Counted from the stretch's first letter, positions 14,842-23,274 are shown. The stretch: DNA of 36,964 nucleotides from an uncultured Bacteroidales bacterium (GCA_947589325.1 CANQAM010000020.1:1-36964); one strand, 5' to 3'. Numbers and translations: made by a program. The notes: generated by a model from the letters alone, not told the origin.

Positions 14842-15954
14842 TTATATTCTTTTTTCCGGAGCTGCCACTGTCTTTTCTATCAAATCATCGAGCCTTGCAG
14901 CAAAGTTTTCTATGGAAAAATCCAATGCTCTCCGACGTGCACTCTGACTTATATCCTGAACATATCCCTTGTTAACAATTTCCATGATTTTATTCGCCAA
15001 TTCTTTCGAATCGTATTTAGGCACAATATAACCATCTTCCCCGTCTGTAATTATTTCCGGAATTGCACCGCTATCAGCACAAACACAGATCAATCCCGCA
15101 GCCATGGCTTCAATAACCGTAATACCGAATCCTTCCTCCAAAACCGGCATGTGAATAAAAATATCCGCTTCTGCCAAGAACTTGGTAACATCGCTTTGTT
15201 CTCCAACAAAAAATACTTTGTCGTTTATCCCAAGCGATTCACTTAATTGTTCTAATTCCGATTTGTATCCCCCATTCCCCACAATGGTAAACTCATATTT
15301 CAAATCATTAGGCAACAATGCAAGGGCATTAAGCGTTATCTGAACTCCTTTCCCTTTAATCAGTCTACCTACATAGATTATTTTAAGGCAATTAGTACTT
15401 ATTGATTTTTTTCCTGTATATATAAATTTATCGGTATTGACGCCATTATAAATAACAGAAATATGCTCAGACGGCAGAGTAAACCATTTCATTAAACTTT
15501 CTTTAACCGTTTTTGAAATTGCAACTACTCTATCCGCTTTATTTAACGATTTTTTCAAAACCCACTTTTTGAAATAAAATCTATTTTTATGGCTAACATG
15601 GCACATATTCTCTGCATTACCATGTGCGTATGTAATAATATGAATACTTTTTATTTTCCGCTTTATCATCATCGCATAGGAATGCATATATATATCTGCA
15701 TGATGTACAAGCAACACATCAGGCTTCTCATCAACAATGATAGATAGTATACGTTTCCATAACCGCAGCGGATGTTTCTTTGATCCGTTCATGACATACA
15801 CTCTATTTCCGCTTTTAGATATTTTGTCGGCATAGTAACCGCTCTGCCAAACAAATATAAAGACATTTTCATATTGCGAAAAAAGTGCATAATCGCTACA
15901 CAGAGTTTCTATTCCCCCTATATTTCCTGCCGAAAGAAAATGTAATATTTTCAT
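14842..15954 (-). CDS. GT4 glycosyltransferase
   Basis: This is a 370-residue GT-B enzyme that would transfer a sugar from a nucleotide donor to a growing surface glycan. The N-terminal domain begins with MKILHFLSAGNIGGIETL (GG-E acceptor-side glycine loop). The C-terminal donor domain has IYVGRLIKGKGV near 189 and the E-x7-E motif in EEGFGITVIEAMAAG near 275, followed by GAIPEII-DGEDGYIV. It is the last gene of the seven-gene minus-strand cluster, 40 bp after the Fe-S protein gene. A GGGAG sequence sits 7 nt before the ATG, which is unusual in this genome. Donor and acceptor are not predictable. Confidence 0.92.
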   Translation of the reverse strand: MKILHFLSAGNIGGIETLCSDYALFSQYENVFIFVWQSGYYADKISKSGNRVYVMNGSKKHPLRLWKRILSIIVDEKPDVLLVHHADIYMHSYAMMIKRKIKSIHIITYAHGNAENMCHVSHKNRFYFKKWVLKKSLNKADRVVAISKTVKESLMKWFTLPSEHISVIYNGVNTDKFIYTGKKSISTNCLKIIYVGRLIKGKGVQITLNALALLPNDLKYEFTIVGNGGYKSELEQLSESLGINDKVFFVGEQSDVTKFLAEADIFIHMPVLEEGFGITVIEAMAAGLICVCADSGAIPEIITDGEDGYIVPKYDSKELANKIMEIVNKGYVQDISQSARRRALDFSIENFAARLDDLIEKTVAAPEKRI

Positions 15955-15961
15955 ATACTAT

Positions 15962-15966
15962 CTCCC
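15962..15966 (-). promoter_or_regulatory. Shine-Dalgarno of the terminal GT4 gene
   Basis: Minus-strand GGGAG, 7 nt from the ATG at 15954. Confidence 0.6.
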
Positions 15967-15994
15967 ACTTTCTATATTGTTTCTCTATATTATT

Positions 15995-17125
15995 TTAGTT
16001 TATATTAGAGTATGCCCGTCGTTTTATTATATGCAATTTTATTAATATAATTTTCGCAAGTTGCCTAAAGTACCGCTTAGGCAACAGCCTCATTACAGTA
16101 TTATCAATATTTTTTCCTCTTTGTACGGAGCTTAAAAAACGCTCTCTTTCTACGGGTTTGATTGATGTATGTTTCAACTGCGCATTATTTGCAACTGCAT
16201 TTTCAATATCGACATTTTCAAGATGGACATTCCCAATTTTTATAAGATACTCTCCCTTTTCATTCTGAGATAAGATCAGCGAAATGCCTTTCTTTACTTC
16301 AAGATATCCGAGTTTACTATTCCAAGAATCACCGAGCGTTAAATCTGAAACTCTCTCGGTTCTGGCGAATTTACAAAAATAACAATTTTCTGTATAGCTT
16401 GTAGCGTTTAGAAATGCCATTAAATAGGTATCCTGAATTCCGGATTTCGTGATTGTTGAGAAGCCATCATCCATACCGAACTGATCTTTTTTTCTGAACT
16501 TAATATCTTTTAGAGTTTCAAGAGATTTTCCATGCTGGCTTAAATATATATCCAGTATTTTGGGGGATGGTGTGCCATGACAAATCATATCAACAGTATA
16601 TAATTTTTCTGACAAATCATCGCCAACAAATCGCTTCAAACCTTCTACTTGACAGGGCAACCCAATAAACAAAATCTTTTCTCCGGATTTTAGCAAAGAT
16701 TTTATTTCCTTATATACGCTTTGAGGATTACTTTTTACATATTTTGATCCGCTCATACATGGTATGATACCGGGGTCATTTGTTAATTCAAATCCAATGA
16801 TTCCATCTTTCAAAAGGCAACTGCAAACATATCCGCCATTTTTTATAAAACCGCTCATGATAGCAGAAGCAACACCTCCGGACGATCCTCTCTTTCGCAA
16901 TTCCGAATCTTCAGCCCAGCCTTGAAACCAATGTTGAGGGGGATTAAAAACTATTGAGTAATTATTTTGGCACACTCTGTGGCACAGGTCGCATTTTATG
17001 CATAAATTTTCGTCAATTTCCGCGTTATACGAACGTATATCATCTTTAATCGTTATAGCGCATTTAGGGCAAATATTCACGCATGCCATGCACCCTGTGC
17101 AATGATCTTTTTCACATACCGTCAT
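15995..17125 (-). CDS. F420 hydrogenase/dehydrogenase beta-like iron-sulfur protein
   Basis: The 376-residue protein starts with two [4Fe-4S] ferredoxin motifs: C9-C12-C15-C19P and C42-C45-C48-C52. A flavin-binding region of the coenzyme F420 hydrogenase/dehydrogenase beta-subunit type follows, with RGSSGGVASAI near 79, GLPCQVEGLKRF near 155, DMICHGTPSPKI near 180, and a redox-associated YTENCYFCKFARTERVSDLTLGDSW near 240. Such proteins occur in capsule and exopolysaccharide clusters beside polysaccharide pyruvyl transferases. They are thought to perform a reduction on a sugar or its substituent, but no reaction is established. Its ATG overlaps the stop of the pyruvyl transferase gene by 4 nt, so the two are coupled. 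GGAGG lies 7 nt before the start. Confidence 0.92.
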   Translation of the reverse strand: MTVCEKDHCTGCMACVNICPKCAITIKDDIRSYNAEIDENLCIKCDLCHRVCQNNYSIVFNPPQHWFQGWAEDSELRKRGSSGGVASAIMSGFIKNGGYVCSCLLKDGIIGFELTNDPGIIPCMSGSKYVKSNPQSVYKEIKSLLKSGEKILFIGLPCQVEGLKRFVGDDLSEKLYTVDMICHGTPSPKILDIYLSQHGKSLETLKDIKFRKKDQFGMDDGFSTITKSGIQDTYLMAFLNATSYTENCYFCKFARTERVSDLTLGDSWNSKLGYLEVKKGISLILSQNEKGEYLIKIGNVHLENVDIENAVANNAQLKHTSIKPVERERFLSSVQRGKNIDNTVMRLLPKRYFRQLAKIILIKLHIIKRRAYSNIN

Positions 17126-18228
17126 ATTTTATCCTCCAGCATCGAATTGAGTATTTCAAAGGAAGCCGCCCGATTATCCTCTAATATTTTGTTTACATGT
17201 GCAAAATCAATTTTCTCATCTAATATCGATTGATTTTCATCTTTCAAAATTCTTGACGATAAGCCTACCTGTTTTAATAAATCCGAAATTCTGCCTTCTG
17301 TTCCATTATCATACAGAATGTCTACAAATGGTATGTTGAAAATAAGTGCAAATGCGGTTCCATGGAAAGAATCCGTAATAAAATACTCGGCGTTTTTAAT
17401 ATAGGATAAAAATTTGCCCGGCGTTGGTAAAAGTTTAATTTTTCCTTCACGGGTAATCTGATGCAACATGGAAGAAACCCGCAATAACGGCAATGCTTTT
17501 TCTTTTGCTACCCTAAGCGCATATTTTCCGACACGATTGTCATTATGAATCTGATAGACAAGCACATACTTTTTCGCGCGAATCGGAGAACAAAATTCAC
17601 TCCACTCATCTGCGGTAAGCATCAGTGTCGGATCCGACACATAGTTGGCCGACAATCCCATTCCTTCGATTAATTTTGCAGCTTCCATCTCACGTGTAGA
17701 AATAATAGAATATCTTTTCAACATTTTACGAAAGATCTCTTTTGTTTCAACAGAAATATTCAAATTGCCAAAGCTCGCTGCATACGCAACTTTTCTGTCG
17801 CATTCATTTGTAAATGTCAAAAAATAAGCTGCGTCGTATTTTTCGTTTCCAATTTTACCCCACACTTGGTCGCTTCCGGTCATATAGACGTCAGCTTCCG
17901 GCTTATTTGCAGACAATTCAGCTATTGATGTATACCTTTTTGACAATTTCAAATACTGCTTTCTCATCTGTTCGAATTTTTTTCCTGCAAGAATCGTCAC
18001 TGGCTTCTTCATCATTAAATAGAACATTCTGCTCAATCTGTTACCATTCCACCTCGCATCATTTTGAAGCAAAGTTTCATCGATATGATAATAGTGCTCA
18101 TCTTTCCGAATATAATCCACTATTTCACAAGTATGTCCAAGACGTTCAATTATCATTTTTGTTGCTATTGTCTGCAGCAAAGAGCCATAGTTACTTATCG
18201 CATGTCTTGTAATTACTGATATTTTCAT
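17122..18228 (-). CDS. Polysaccharide pyruvyl transferase family protein
   Basis: I place the start at the ATG at 18228 (MKISVITRHAISNYGSLLQT), which has AAAGGAGGT just upstream; an in-frame ATG at 18258 lies upstream of that site and is less likely. The 368-residue product matches the CsaB/PssM-type pyruvyl transferase family (PF04230): N-terminal N-GS-LQ, the TGSDQVWG motif near 106, YAASFG near 139, STRE near 170, a VSDPT-ML element, then the TDSFHGTAFALIFN motif near 280-293. The enzymes put a pyruvate ketal on surface polysaccharide sugars using phosphoenolpyruvate. It is coupled to the Fe-S protein by a 4-nt overlap. Some family members may not be pyruvyl transferases, so substrate is uncertain. 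Confidence 0.92.
   Translation of the reverse strand: MKISVITRHAISNYGSLLQTIATKMIIERLGHTCEIVDYIRKDEHYYHIDETLLQNDARWNGNRLSRMFYLMMKKPVTILAGKKFEQMRKQYLKLSKRYTSIAELSANKPEADVYMTGSDQVWGKIGNEKYDAAYFLTFTNECDRKVAYAASFGNLNISVETKEIFRKMLKRYSIISTREMEAAKLIEGMGLSANYVSDPTLMLTADEWSEFCSPIRAKKYVLVYQIHNDNRVGKYALRVAKEKALPLLRVSSMLHQITREGKIKLLPTPGKFLSYIKNAEYFITDSFHGTAFALIFNIPFVDILYDNGTEGRISDLLKQVGLSSRILKDENQSILDEKIDFAHVNKILEDNRAASFEILNSMLEDKI
17133..17137 (-). promoter_or_regulatory. Shine-Dalgarno of the F420-beta-like gene
   Basis: Minus-strand GGAGG, 7 nt from the ATG at 17125, inside the 3' end of the upstream gene. Confidence 0.75.
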
Positions 18229-18237
18229 TATATCATT

Positions 18238-18246
18238 ACCTCCTTT
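18238..18246 (-). promoter_or_regulatory. Near-perfect Shine-Dalgarno of the pyruvyl transferase gene
   Basis: Minus-strand AAAGGAGGT, about 9-10 nt from the ATG at 18228. It decides the start choice. Confidence 0.8.
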
Positions 18247-18307
18247 CATAACTTCCACCGCTCAGAATTAAAATAAATACCGTCACTATTGTTTCGCCGT
18301 AAAATAA

Positions 18308-19552
18308 TTATTTGTTTTCTTCAGCTATTAGCGTATAGAAGTTATCCCCCGCATAAATAGGAATCAGTTTTTCGGCGTATGATTTGGCAGTGTGGTGATG
18401 CATCTTCTTGCACTGTTCTATATAGCTATCTAACTTTTCTTTGTTGTTCCACAGTTCTTTGATAGCAGCAGCTAAAGACTCAGGCTTTCCGCTTTCAAAA
18501 AGATTTCCTGTTTTCCCGTCTTGAATTAGTTCGGGAATTCCACCTATATCGGCGCCAATGACCGGAGTACCTGCCGCCTGACTCTCCATAACCGAAAATG
18601 GACAGTTTTCAAAGCAAACCGACGGGCAAATAGAAAAGCGCGCCTCCCGTATCAGTTTGGCTAATGGCTCTCCGGTTACGAATCCGACGTTTATTACGTT
18701 AGGCAGTTCGTGTAGTTGTTCTGTATAATTACCTTTTCCGGCAAAAACGAACGGAATATCCGGTAATTGTCGGCAAGCCTCGATCAGCGTTTCAATTCCT
18801 TTTTCCTCCGAATAGCGTCCAAAGTACAGGGCGTAATCGCCTTTCACGACATCTGGAGCATTGTCGGCAGGCTCGTCTATAAAATTGTGAAGCGTAACCA
18901 GCTTGCCTTTCAGTTGGGGATTTGCTGACAACTCTTTTTTCATAAAGTCGGAACAGCAGATTACGGTATCAATATGGCGATATACACCTACCGCTCTCCA
19001 AAAGTATGCCTCCATTGCTCCGATAATGCTTTTTGCGGTGCTGCCATGAATGCACTTATCGTGAATGCAATGCGAAAAATGACCGTCTAAGCACTTCTCG
19101 CAGTTTGTCTGCGTATTCGGATTTCTAAGTATATGACTGGGACAAACAAGCTGACTGTCATGTGCCGTGTAGACAATTCGGCATTTCTTTCCTGTCTGTT
19201 TGCGCCATTTTACAATTTCAAGAATAATACTTGGGGTTAGCTGAAAATTGAAATTATTGATATGACAAACATCTGGCTGAAAATCATCGAGGACAAGCCG
19301 GATTTTCTTTCGGGCTTCCGAAGAATAAATTGTTTTAATAGGATATGTAATCTTAGACCATTTCGAGCCGTTATGAAAGTCCATATTAGTCGTATAGGCA
19401 TTGACCCTGTTGCCTACACAACGTTCTTCGTGAGCCATGCCGAAGTATTGGACTTCATGTCCGTCTTTTTGTAAATATTCACCCAGCTTCAACACATACG
19501 TCTCGGAACCGCCGTTGTGATATAGAAACTTGTTTATCATTAAAACTTTCAT
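18308..19552 (-). CDS. GT4 glycosyltransferase with cysteine-rich insert
   Basis: This 414-residue GT-B transferase begins MKVLMINKFLYHNGGSETYV, a common start in capsule GT4 enzymes. Between about 150 and 172 it has a cysteine/histidine-rich insert (C-KC---HFSHC-HDKC), a probable metal-binding loop seen in a subset of the family. The donor domain shows LYFGRYSEEKGIETLIEA near 245 and the E-x7-E region CFENCPFSVMESQAAG near 319, then GGIPELIQDGKTGNLF. It lies 19 nt after the acyltransferase gene. AAAGGAG sits 6 nt before the ATG. The 79-bp gap to the next gene shows no terminator. Confidence 0.92.
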   Translation of the reverse strand: MKVLMINKFLYHNGGSETYVLKLGEYLQKDGHEVQYFGMAHEERCVGNRVNAYTTNMDFHNGSKWSKITYPIKTIYSSEARKKIRLVLDDFQPDVCHINNFNFQLTPSIILEIVKWRKQTGKKCRIVYTAHDSQLVCPSHILRNPNTQTNCEKCLDGHFSHCIHDKCIHGSTAKSIIGAMEAYFWRAVGVYRHIDTVICCSDFMKKELSANPQLKGKLVTLHNFIDEPADNAPDVVKGDYALYFGRYSEEKGIETLIEACRQLPDIPFVFAGKGNYTEQLHELPNVINVGFVTGEPLAKLIREARFSICPSVCFENCPFSVMESQAAGTPVIGADIGGIPELIQDGKTGNLFESGKPESLAAAIKELWNNKEKLDSYIEQCKKMHHHTAKSYAEKLIPIYAGDNFYTLIAEENK

Positions 19553-19558
19553 AGTAAA

Positions 19559-19565
19559 CTCCTTT
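19559..19565 (-). promoter_or_regulatory. Shine-Dalgarno of the second GT4 gene
   Basis: Minus-strand AAAGGAG, 6 nt from the ATG at 19552. Confidence 0.75.
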
Positions 19566-19571
19566 ACTCTA

Positions 19572-20591
19572 TTACTTTACTCTGATGTACTTGACGGGAG
19601 AAAACACAAAATCCAACGGCTTCAATTTTGTCATTATTTCAGCCGCTACTATCGGTCCGATGAAACTTATTACTATACCTATTCCGACCTGAATCGGCGC
19701 ATTCGTTATTCCAAGTTTCATCAACAATACTCTGCATGGCGCGGCAAACAACGTGTGCATGAGGAATATTGGCATCGTATATTTTGCAAACCAATTCAGA
19801 AATCTAACTTCTTTGCAATCCGCCAACCCCATAAAAACTGCAGTGCATGCTATCAAACCCATAGCAAATGAAAGCCAAGCGCTATCGGTCCTATACGACC
19901 AAAGGCTCGCGGCAAGAAAGATTATTCCAAGTACTGCGCCCAAGATTTTTGAAAAATATTTTTGCAGCGTTCCGAAAGCTATCGCCATGCCAAGCACGAA
20001 CCAGATCAGATTTGACAGTAGGTTTGATACCGCATAGATTTGTAATACGCCGCCGCCCACAACGATGATTTTCAGGAATTTACACAATATCGCAACCCAT
20101 AATAAGGTTTCTATGCCCTTTTTTGTCTTAATTGTAGGCGTTACAAGAAATATCAAAAACAAAATATATAAGAACCAGTAGGGCGATGTCGGATGAATAA
20201 AAAGTGTATCACCTAATCCTCCTATTTGACCGTTCACCGAGCCTGAAAACACCGTTTTCAGGAGCCATGTCGCAAAGGAAAATACAAAATACGGTATTCC
20301 AAGTGCCATGGCTTTTTTAAGTACATTGTGCTCCCAAGAAAGAATATTATCTACGCTACTATATCTTTGATATAAGTATCCTGAACAAATAAAGAACAGT
20401 GGCACATGAAAGTAGTAAATTACAGTGTTGAACCACTGATACAAACTATTATCCGGCAGAACAGCAGCCTTTACCATTGACTGAAAGAAATGTCCCAGCA
20501 CAACTAAAACACAAGCGAAAACTTTTATGTAATCGATCCAAAATTCTCGATCCTCCTTTTTTTTCAGTTCGCAGGTTCTGTCCGTTACCAT
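19572..20591 (-). CDS. Acyltransferase family 3 membrane protein
   Basis: The 339-residue protein has about ten predicted membrane helices. The family hallmark is near the N-terminus: FWIDYIKVFACVLVVLGHFFQS (about 17-38), with the catalytic histidine in LGH. An arginine-poor PLFFICSGYLYQ segment follows near 73. Such proteins (OafA/WecH type) put acetyl or similar groups on surface glycans from the cytoplasmic membrane. It sits between two GT4 genes with gaps of 19 and 28 nt, so it probably decorates the same glycan. The ribosome-binding site is weaker than its neighbours' (AAAGGG, 11 nt away). The charged N-terminal tail (ELKKKEDRE) is cytoplasmic. Confidence 0.9.
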   Translation of the reverse strand: MVTDRTCELKKKEDREFWIDYIKVFACVLVVLGHFFQSMVKAAVLPDNSLYQWFNTVIYYFHVPLFFICSGYLYQRYSSVDNILSWEHNVLKKAMALGIPYFVFSFATWLLKTVFSGSVNGQIGGLGDTLFIHPTSPYWFLYILFLIFLVTPTIKTKKGIETLLWVAILCKFLKIIVVGGGVLQIYAVSNLLSNLIWFVLGMAIAFGTLQKYFSKILGAVLGIIFLAASLWSYRTDSAWLSFAMGLIACTAVFMGLADCKEVRFLNWFAKYTMPIFLMHTLFAAPCRVLLMKLGITNAPIQVGIGIVISFIGPIVAAEIMTKLKPLDFVFSPVKYIRVK

Positions 20592-20619
20592 AATACGCTT
20601 ATCCCTTTTGTGGTGTTTG

Positions 20620-21729
20620 TCAGCATCTTATTTCTGCTCTATCCGTTATTTTCCCGATACTCACTTCATCATAAATGCCCGATATACGATCTGCTATCTG
20701 CTTCCAATCATATTCACTCAAATCGTAATTTCGAGATTTCGGTTCATTTAGCTTTTTATCGATTTGTGTAGCCAATGCTTCGAAATCGCCCTTCGGGAAA
20801 TAATCATTATCATCTAACTTAGCCAGATGATCTGCAGGAATATCACTTGCGATGATATCAAGCCTATAACTCATAGCCTCTAATAGCACCAGCGGAAAAC
20901 CCTCATTGTTTGACGAGAGAACATATAACGCAGCGTTGGTATATAATTGAGCTAATTTTTCACCGTAAACATATCCCGTGAATATAACAGATTCGCCATC
21001 GACCAATTTCAGGAGCTTGTCTTTATATCCGCTCTCAAATTCCACGCCCCCGGCTATCACGAGCTTGTAGGCCTTATTTTTAATACGCTTATATGCTTTT
21101 ATAAGCGTATCGAAACCTTTTTCCGGAGTAATTCTGCCCACGCTTAAAATATACTTTTTAGGTTCAACTCCGATTTCATTCAAATAATCCCGCTTTTCGG
21201 ATATTTTCGGTTTATTGATACCATTAGGCAGATACAAAGACTTTCTCTGAATATCAGGAGAATATTTTTGAATTTGGTATTTATTTACAAAGATAATGCG
21301 ATCGGAAAACTTTAACGCCACCATTTCGCTGAATTTCAAAAGGTTTCGTGAAAATACGCCCCATTTTTCGTGTTCATAATTCGCACTATGAAAAGTAAGT
21401 ACGGCAGGTATTTTTCTAAATTTAAGCAACGGTGCGAAAAGAGCCGGACCTATATTGTGGTAGTGAACCACATCTGGCTTAATAAACAATGCTCTTACCG
21501 TTGCAAGAAACGAGTGTATAACCGTTTCCCAACCTTTGATTTTCGTTGATGGGAGATCGATAAAAGTTATATTGTTATAGGTTCTATCGTTCGATCTCGC
21601 ATAAGGTTTTCTGCAAAATACTATTGTTTCTATATCCTTCCTAAGTAAAGGATATAGTGACTCACAGTGTTTCTCTACACCGCCTTCAATTCCGGGGAAA
21701 CCTCTTGTCCCTATAACGCACACCTTCAT
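20620..21729 (-). CDS. GT4 glycosyltransferase
   Basis: The start is set at the ATG at 21729 (MKVCVIGTRGFPGIEGGVEK), which has GGAGG 7 nt upstream; a longer frame from 21753 has no such site and overlaps the radical SAM gene. The 369-residue enzyme opens with the IGTRG-P---GGVE phrase of capsule glycosyltransferases. It has VHYHNIGPALFAP near 94, a SVGRITPEKGFDTLIKAY donor-domain start near 197, and E-x7-E in NNEGFPLVLLEAM near 279. The last 30 residues form a helix. Sugar specificity cannot be read from sequence. Confidence 0.92.
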   Translation of the reverse strand: MKVCVIGTRGFPGIEGGVEKHCESLYPLLRKDIETIVFCRKPYARSNDRTYNNITFIDLPSTKIKGWETVIHSFLATVRALFIKPDVVHYHNIGPALFAPLLKFRKIPAVLTFHSANYEHEKWGVFSRNLLKFSEMVALKFSDRIIFVNKYQIQKYSPDIQRKSLYLPNGINKPKISEKRDYLNEIGVEPKKYILSVGRITPEKGFDTLIKAYKRIKNKAYKLVIAGGVEFESGYKDKLLKLVDGESVIFTGYVYGEKLAQLYTNAALYVLSSNNEGFPLVLLEAMSYRLDIIASDIPADHLAKLDDNDYFPKGDFEALATQIDKKLNEPKSRNYDLSEYDWKQIADRISGIYDEVSIGKITDRAEIRC

Positions 21730-21736
21730 GCAGACG

Positions 21737-21741
21737 CCTCC
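21737..21741 (-). promoter_or_regulatory. Shine-Dalgarno of the third GT4 gene
   Basis: Minus-strand GGAGG, 7 nt from the ATG at 21729. Confidence 0.75.
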
Positions 21742-21743
21742 GC

Positions 21744-22754
21744 TTACCAACAAATATCCTTTCCTCGTTTGATTCTGATTTTATTCTTGATGACCCACCA
21801 GACAGGTTTCCACGGTCTTCTGACCATATCGTGGCGTTCTGTTACGATAAACGCGCAATTTCTCTGGCATTCTGCCACTTTTTTTGCGGCTTCTTCGGCT
21901 TTTTCGGAGTTTACTATGTTCTCAAAGGAATCCTCTTTAATGTTACCGATGATCCATTCTTCTTCCGAGCCGTTACATGGCGACACATTACCCCATGGGT
22001 CAATAAAAAAGAAATCTTTTAATGCTCCGCAAGGCGGTCTGTATCCGAAATTGTCTCCGCGTAAGCGTCTGTGTATGCTCTTGTTGAAATACGCTCTGCC
22101 GTAGTCTTTCAGTCTGTTTTTCAAACCACGCCGCTTAGAGGTCAATAGCGCTTTTACAAATTTTTCATGTTCAGCCAGAGCCTCGTTGCTCGTTATTTGA
22201 TTATCTGTTTTATGGAAATACCATGAATTATGTACCACGGAGTTGCCAAGCTCTACGCCCAACGCTACACAAAGCTCATACAACGGTACTAAATCTTTAT
22301 AGTTATCCGGTGATATGACAACAGAAAATCCTATGTTTTTGCATTTGGTTTTTCTGAGCTCGAGCATCGTTCTCAAAGCGTGGTCAAATCCATTCTTTAT
22401 TCCTCGCTTTTCATCGTTCAGTTTTGGAAGTCCTTCAACGCTGACCCGGATAAGGATATTAGGATACTTGTTTGCAAGCTCCACAATCTTTTCTGTATTA
22501 TAGCCATTAGTGCTTAACTCCAACAACGTTGCTTTCGGATACAGAATTTCAAATATCTCATCGATATCTTTTCTGAGCGTTGCTTCGCCTCCTGTGATAT
22601 TAATCCGCAGTCCATCGGGAAGTTTCTTATAAAATTCCGGAGTGATTTCTTCCTCCTGTTTGGTTGGACTTTGCCAAATATTGCACATATTGCAATGGGC
22701 GTTGCAGCGAAAAGTCGTAATCAGACTTCCCTGCATCGTAGTCTTAACTTTCAT
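21744..22754 (-). CDS. Radical SAM/SPASM protein in the glycan operon
   Basis: The 336-residue protein has the radical SAM cluster motif C17-x3-C21-x2-C24 (FRCNAHCNMCNIW), then the GGE motif in NITGGEATLRKDI near 54 and STNGYN near 82. The C-terminal third holds SPASM-type cysteines (PPCGALKDFFFIDPWG, SPCNGSEEE, CQRNCAF) for one auxiliary [4Fe-4S] cluster. Family members modify peptides or small molecules; some sit in glycan loci, where their reactions are mostly unknown. It is the promoter-proximal gene of the cluster, 14 nt before the next. Its ribosome-binding site is only AAGGG, 10 nt from the ATG. Confidence 0.9.
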   Translation of the reverse strand: MKVKTTMQGSLITTFRCNAHCNMCNIWQSPTKQEEEITPEFYKKLPDGLRINITGGEATLRKDIDEIFEILYPKATLLELSTNGYNTEKIVELANKYPNILIRVSVEGLPKLNDEKRGIKNGFDHALRTMLELRKTKCKNIGFSVVISPDNYKDLVPLYELCVALGVELGNSVVHNSWYFHKTDNQITSNEALAEHEKFVKALLTSKRRGLKNRLKDYGRAYFNKSIHRRLRGDNFGYRPPCGALKDFFFIDPWGNVSPCNGSEEEWIIGNIKEDSFENIVNSEKAEEAAKKVAECQRNCAFIVTERHDMVRRPWKPVWWVIKNKIRIKRGKDICW

Positions 22755-22908
22755 ATCAATTTTTCCCTTGTCGAATTCATTTATTTTTTATTTCGATATG
22801 CCGAACAAAAAGAATTGACAGCGAATTATATTAATCCCAAACGCTCGATTTTTCCCGTTTCAGCAATTCTCTCCTTTGAAAATGGTTCGTTGTCTGCTTC
22901 ATTGTGCG

Positions 22909-22966
22909 GAAGGAATATTTTTTATTCGGTCGTCCTTCTTTTTTGTTCAGAAAAGGATATTCCTTC
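22909..22966. repeat. Inverted repeat, 10-bp arms
   Basis: GAAGGAATAT (22909-22918) and ATATTCCTTC (22957-22966) are perfect complements with a 38-nt spacer. Confidence 0.5.
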
Positions 22967-23193
22967 TCCTTTATCGGCGGAGACACCAGTTTTCCCCGAC
23001 GATGCACGCTCGGATTCGGTCGCTTGCGATGCTCCGGTGCACGCTCCGACACCACAGGCTCGATTATATCTGCTTGCTCCCGGTATAAAGCCGTGAATCC
23101 GGCCCGCATACAAACGGACGCATAAAAGTACGACTTTAATTTCATCTGTCAAATGAAATACGATAAATTTTTTTAATTCATCTGTTTCCGCTG

Positions 23194-23203
23194 CCCCCCC
23201 CCC
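23194..23203. repeat. C10 homopolymer tract
   Basis: Ten consecutive cytosines lie about 72 bp upstream of the -7 box of the following GT4 gene. No other run this long of C or G was noticed in the window. Confidence 0.8.
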
Positions 23204-23274
23204 AATCCTGTTCGCCTCAATCGCGATGTTTTTCAATTATTCGCCTCCTTTTCCGTTTTAATCATTTTTTGTAC

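Larger units (their letters stand above)
22755..23274. other. 520-bp noncoding region with a more GC-rich core and C10 tract
   Basis: It separates the glycan operon from the divergent GT4 gene. Open frames exist on both strands around 22830-23240 but overlap each other, are Arg/Lys/Pro- or Cys-rich, and match nothing I recognise. The core (about 22900-23110) is more GC-rich than both flanks and contains an inverted repeat. No promoter for the minus-strand operon could be picked with confidence. Confidence 0.55.

Noticed and set aside
22922-23236. Minus-strand frame that contains the poly-G run (104 aa)
   Set aside because: It overlaps other frames of equal length, has no recognisable domain, and its composition looks like a random translation of GC-rich DNA.
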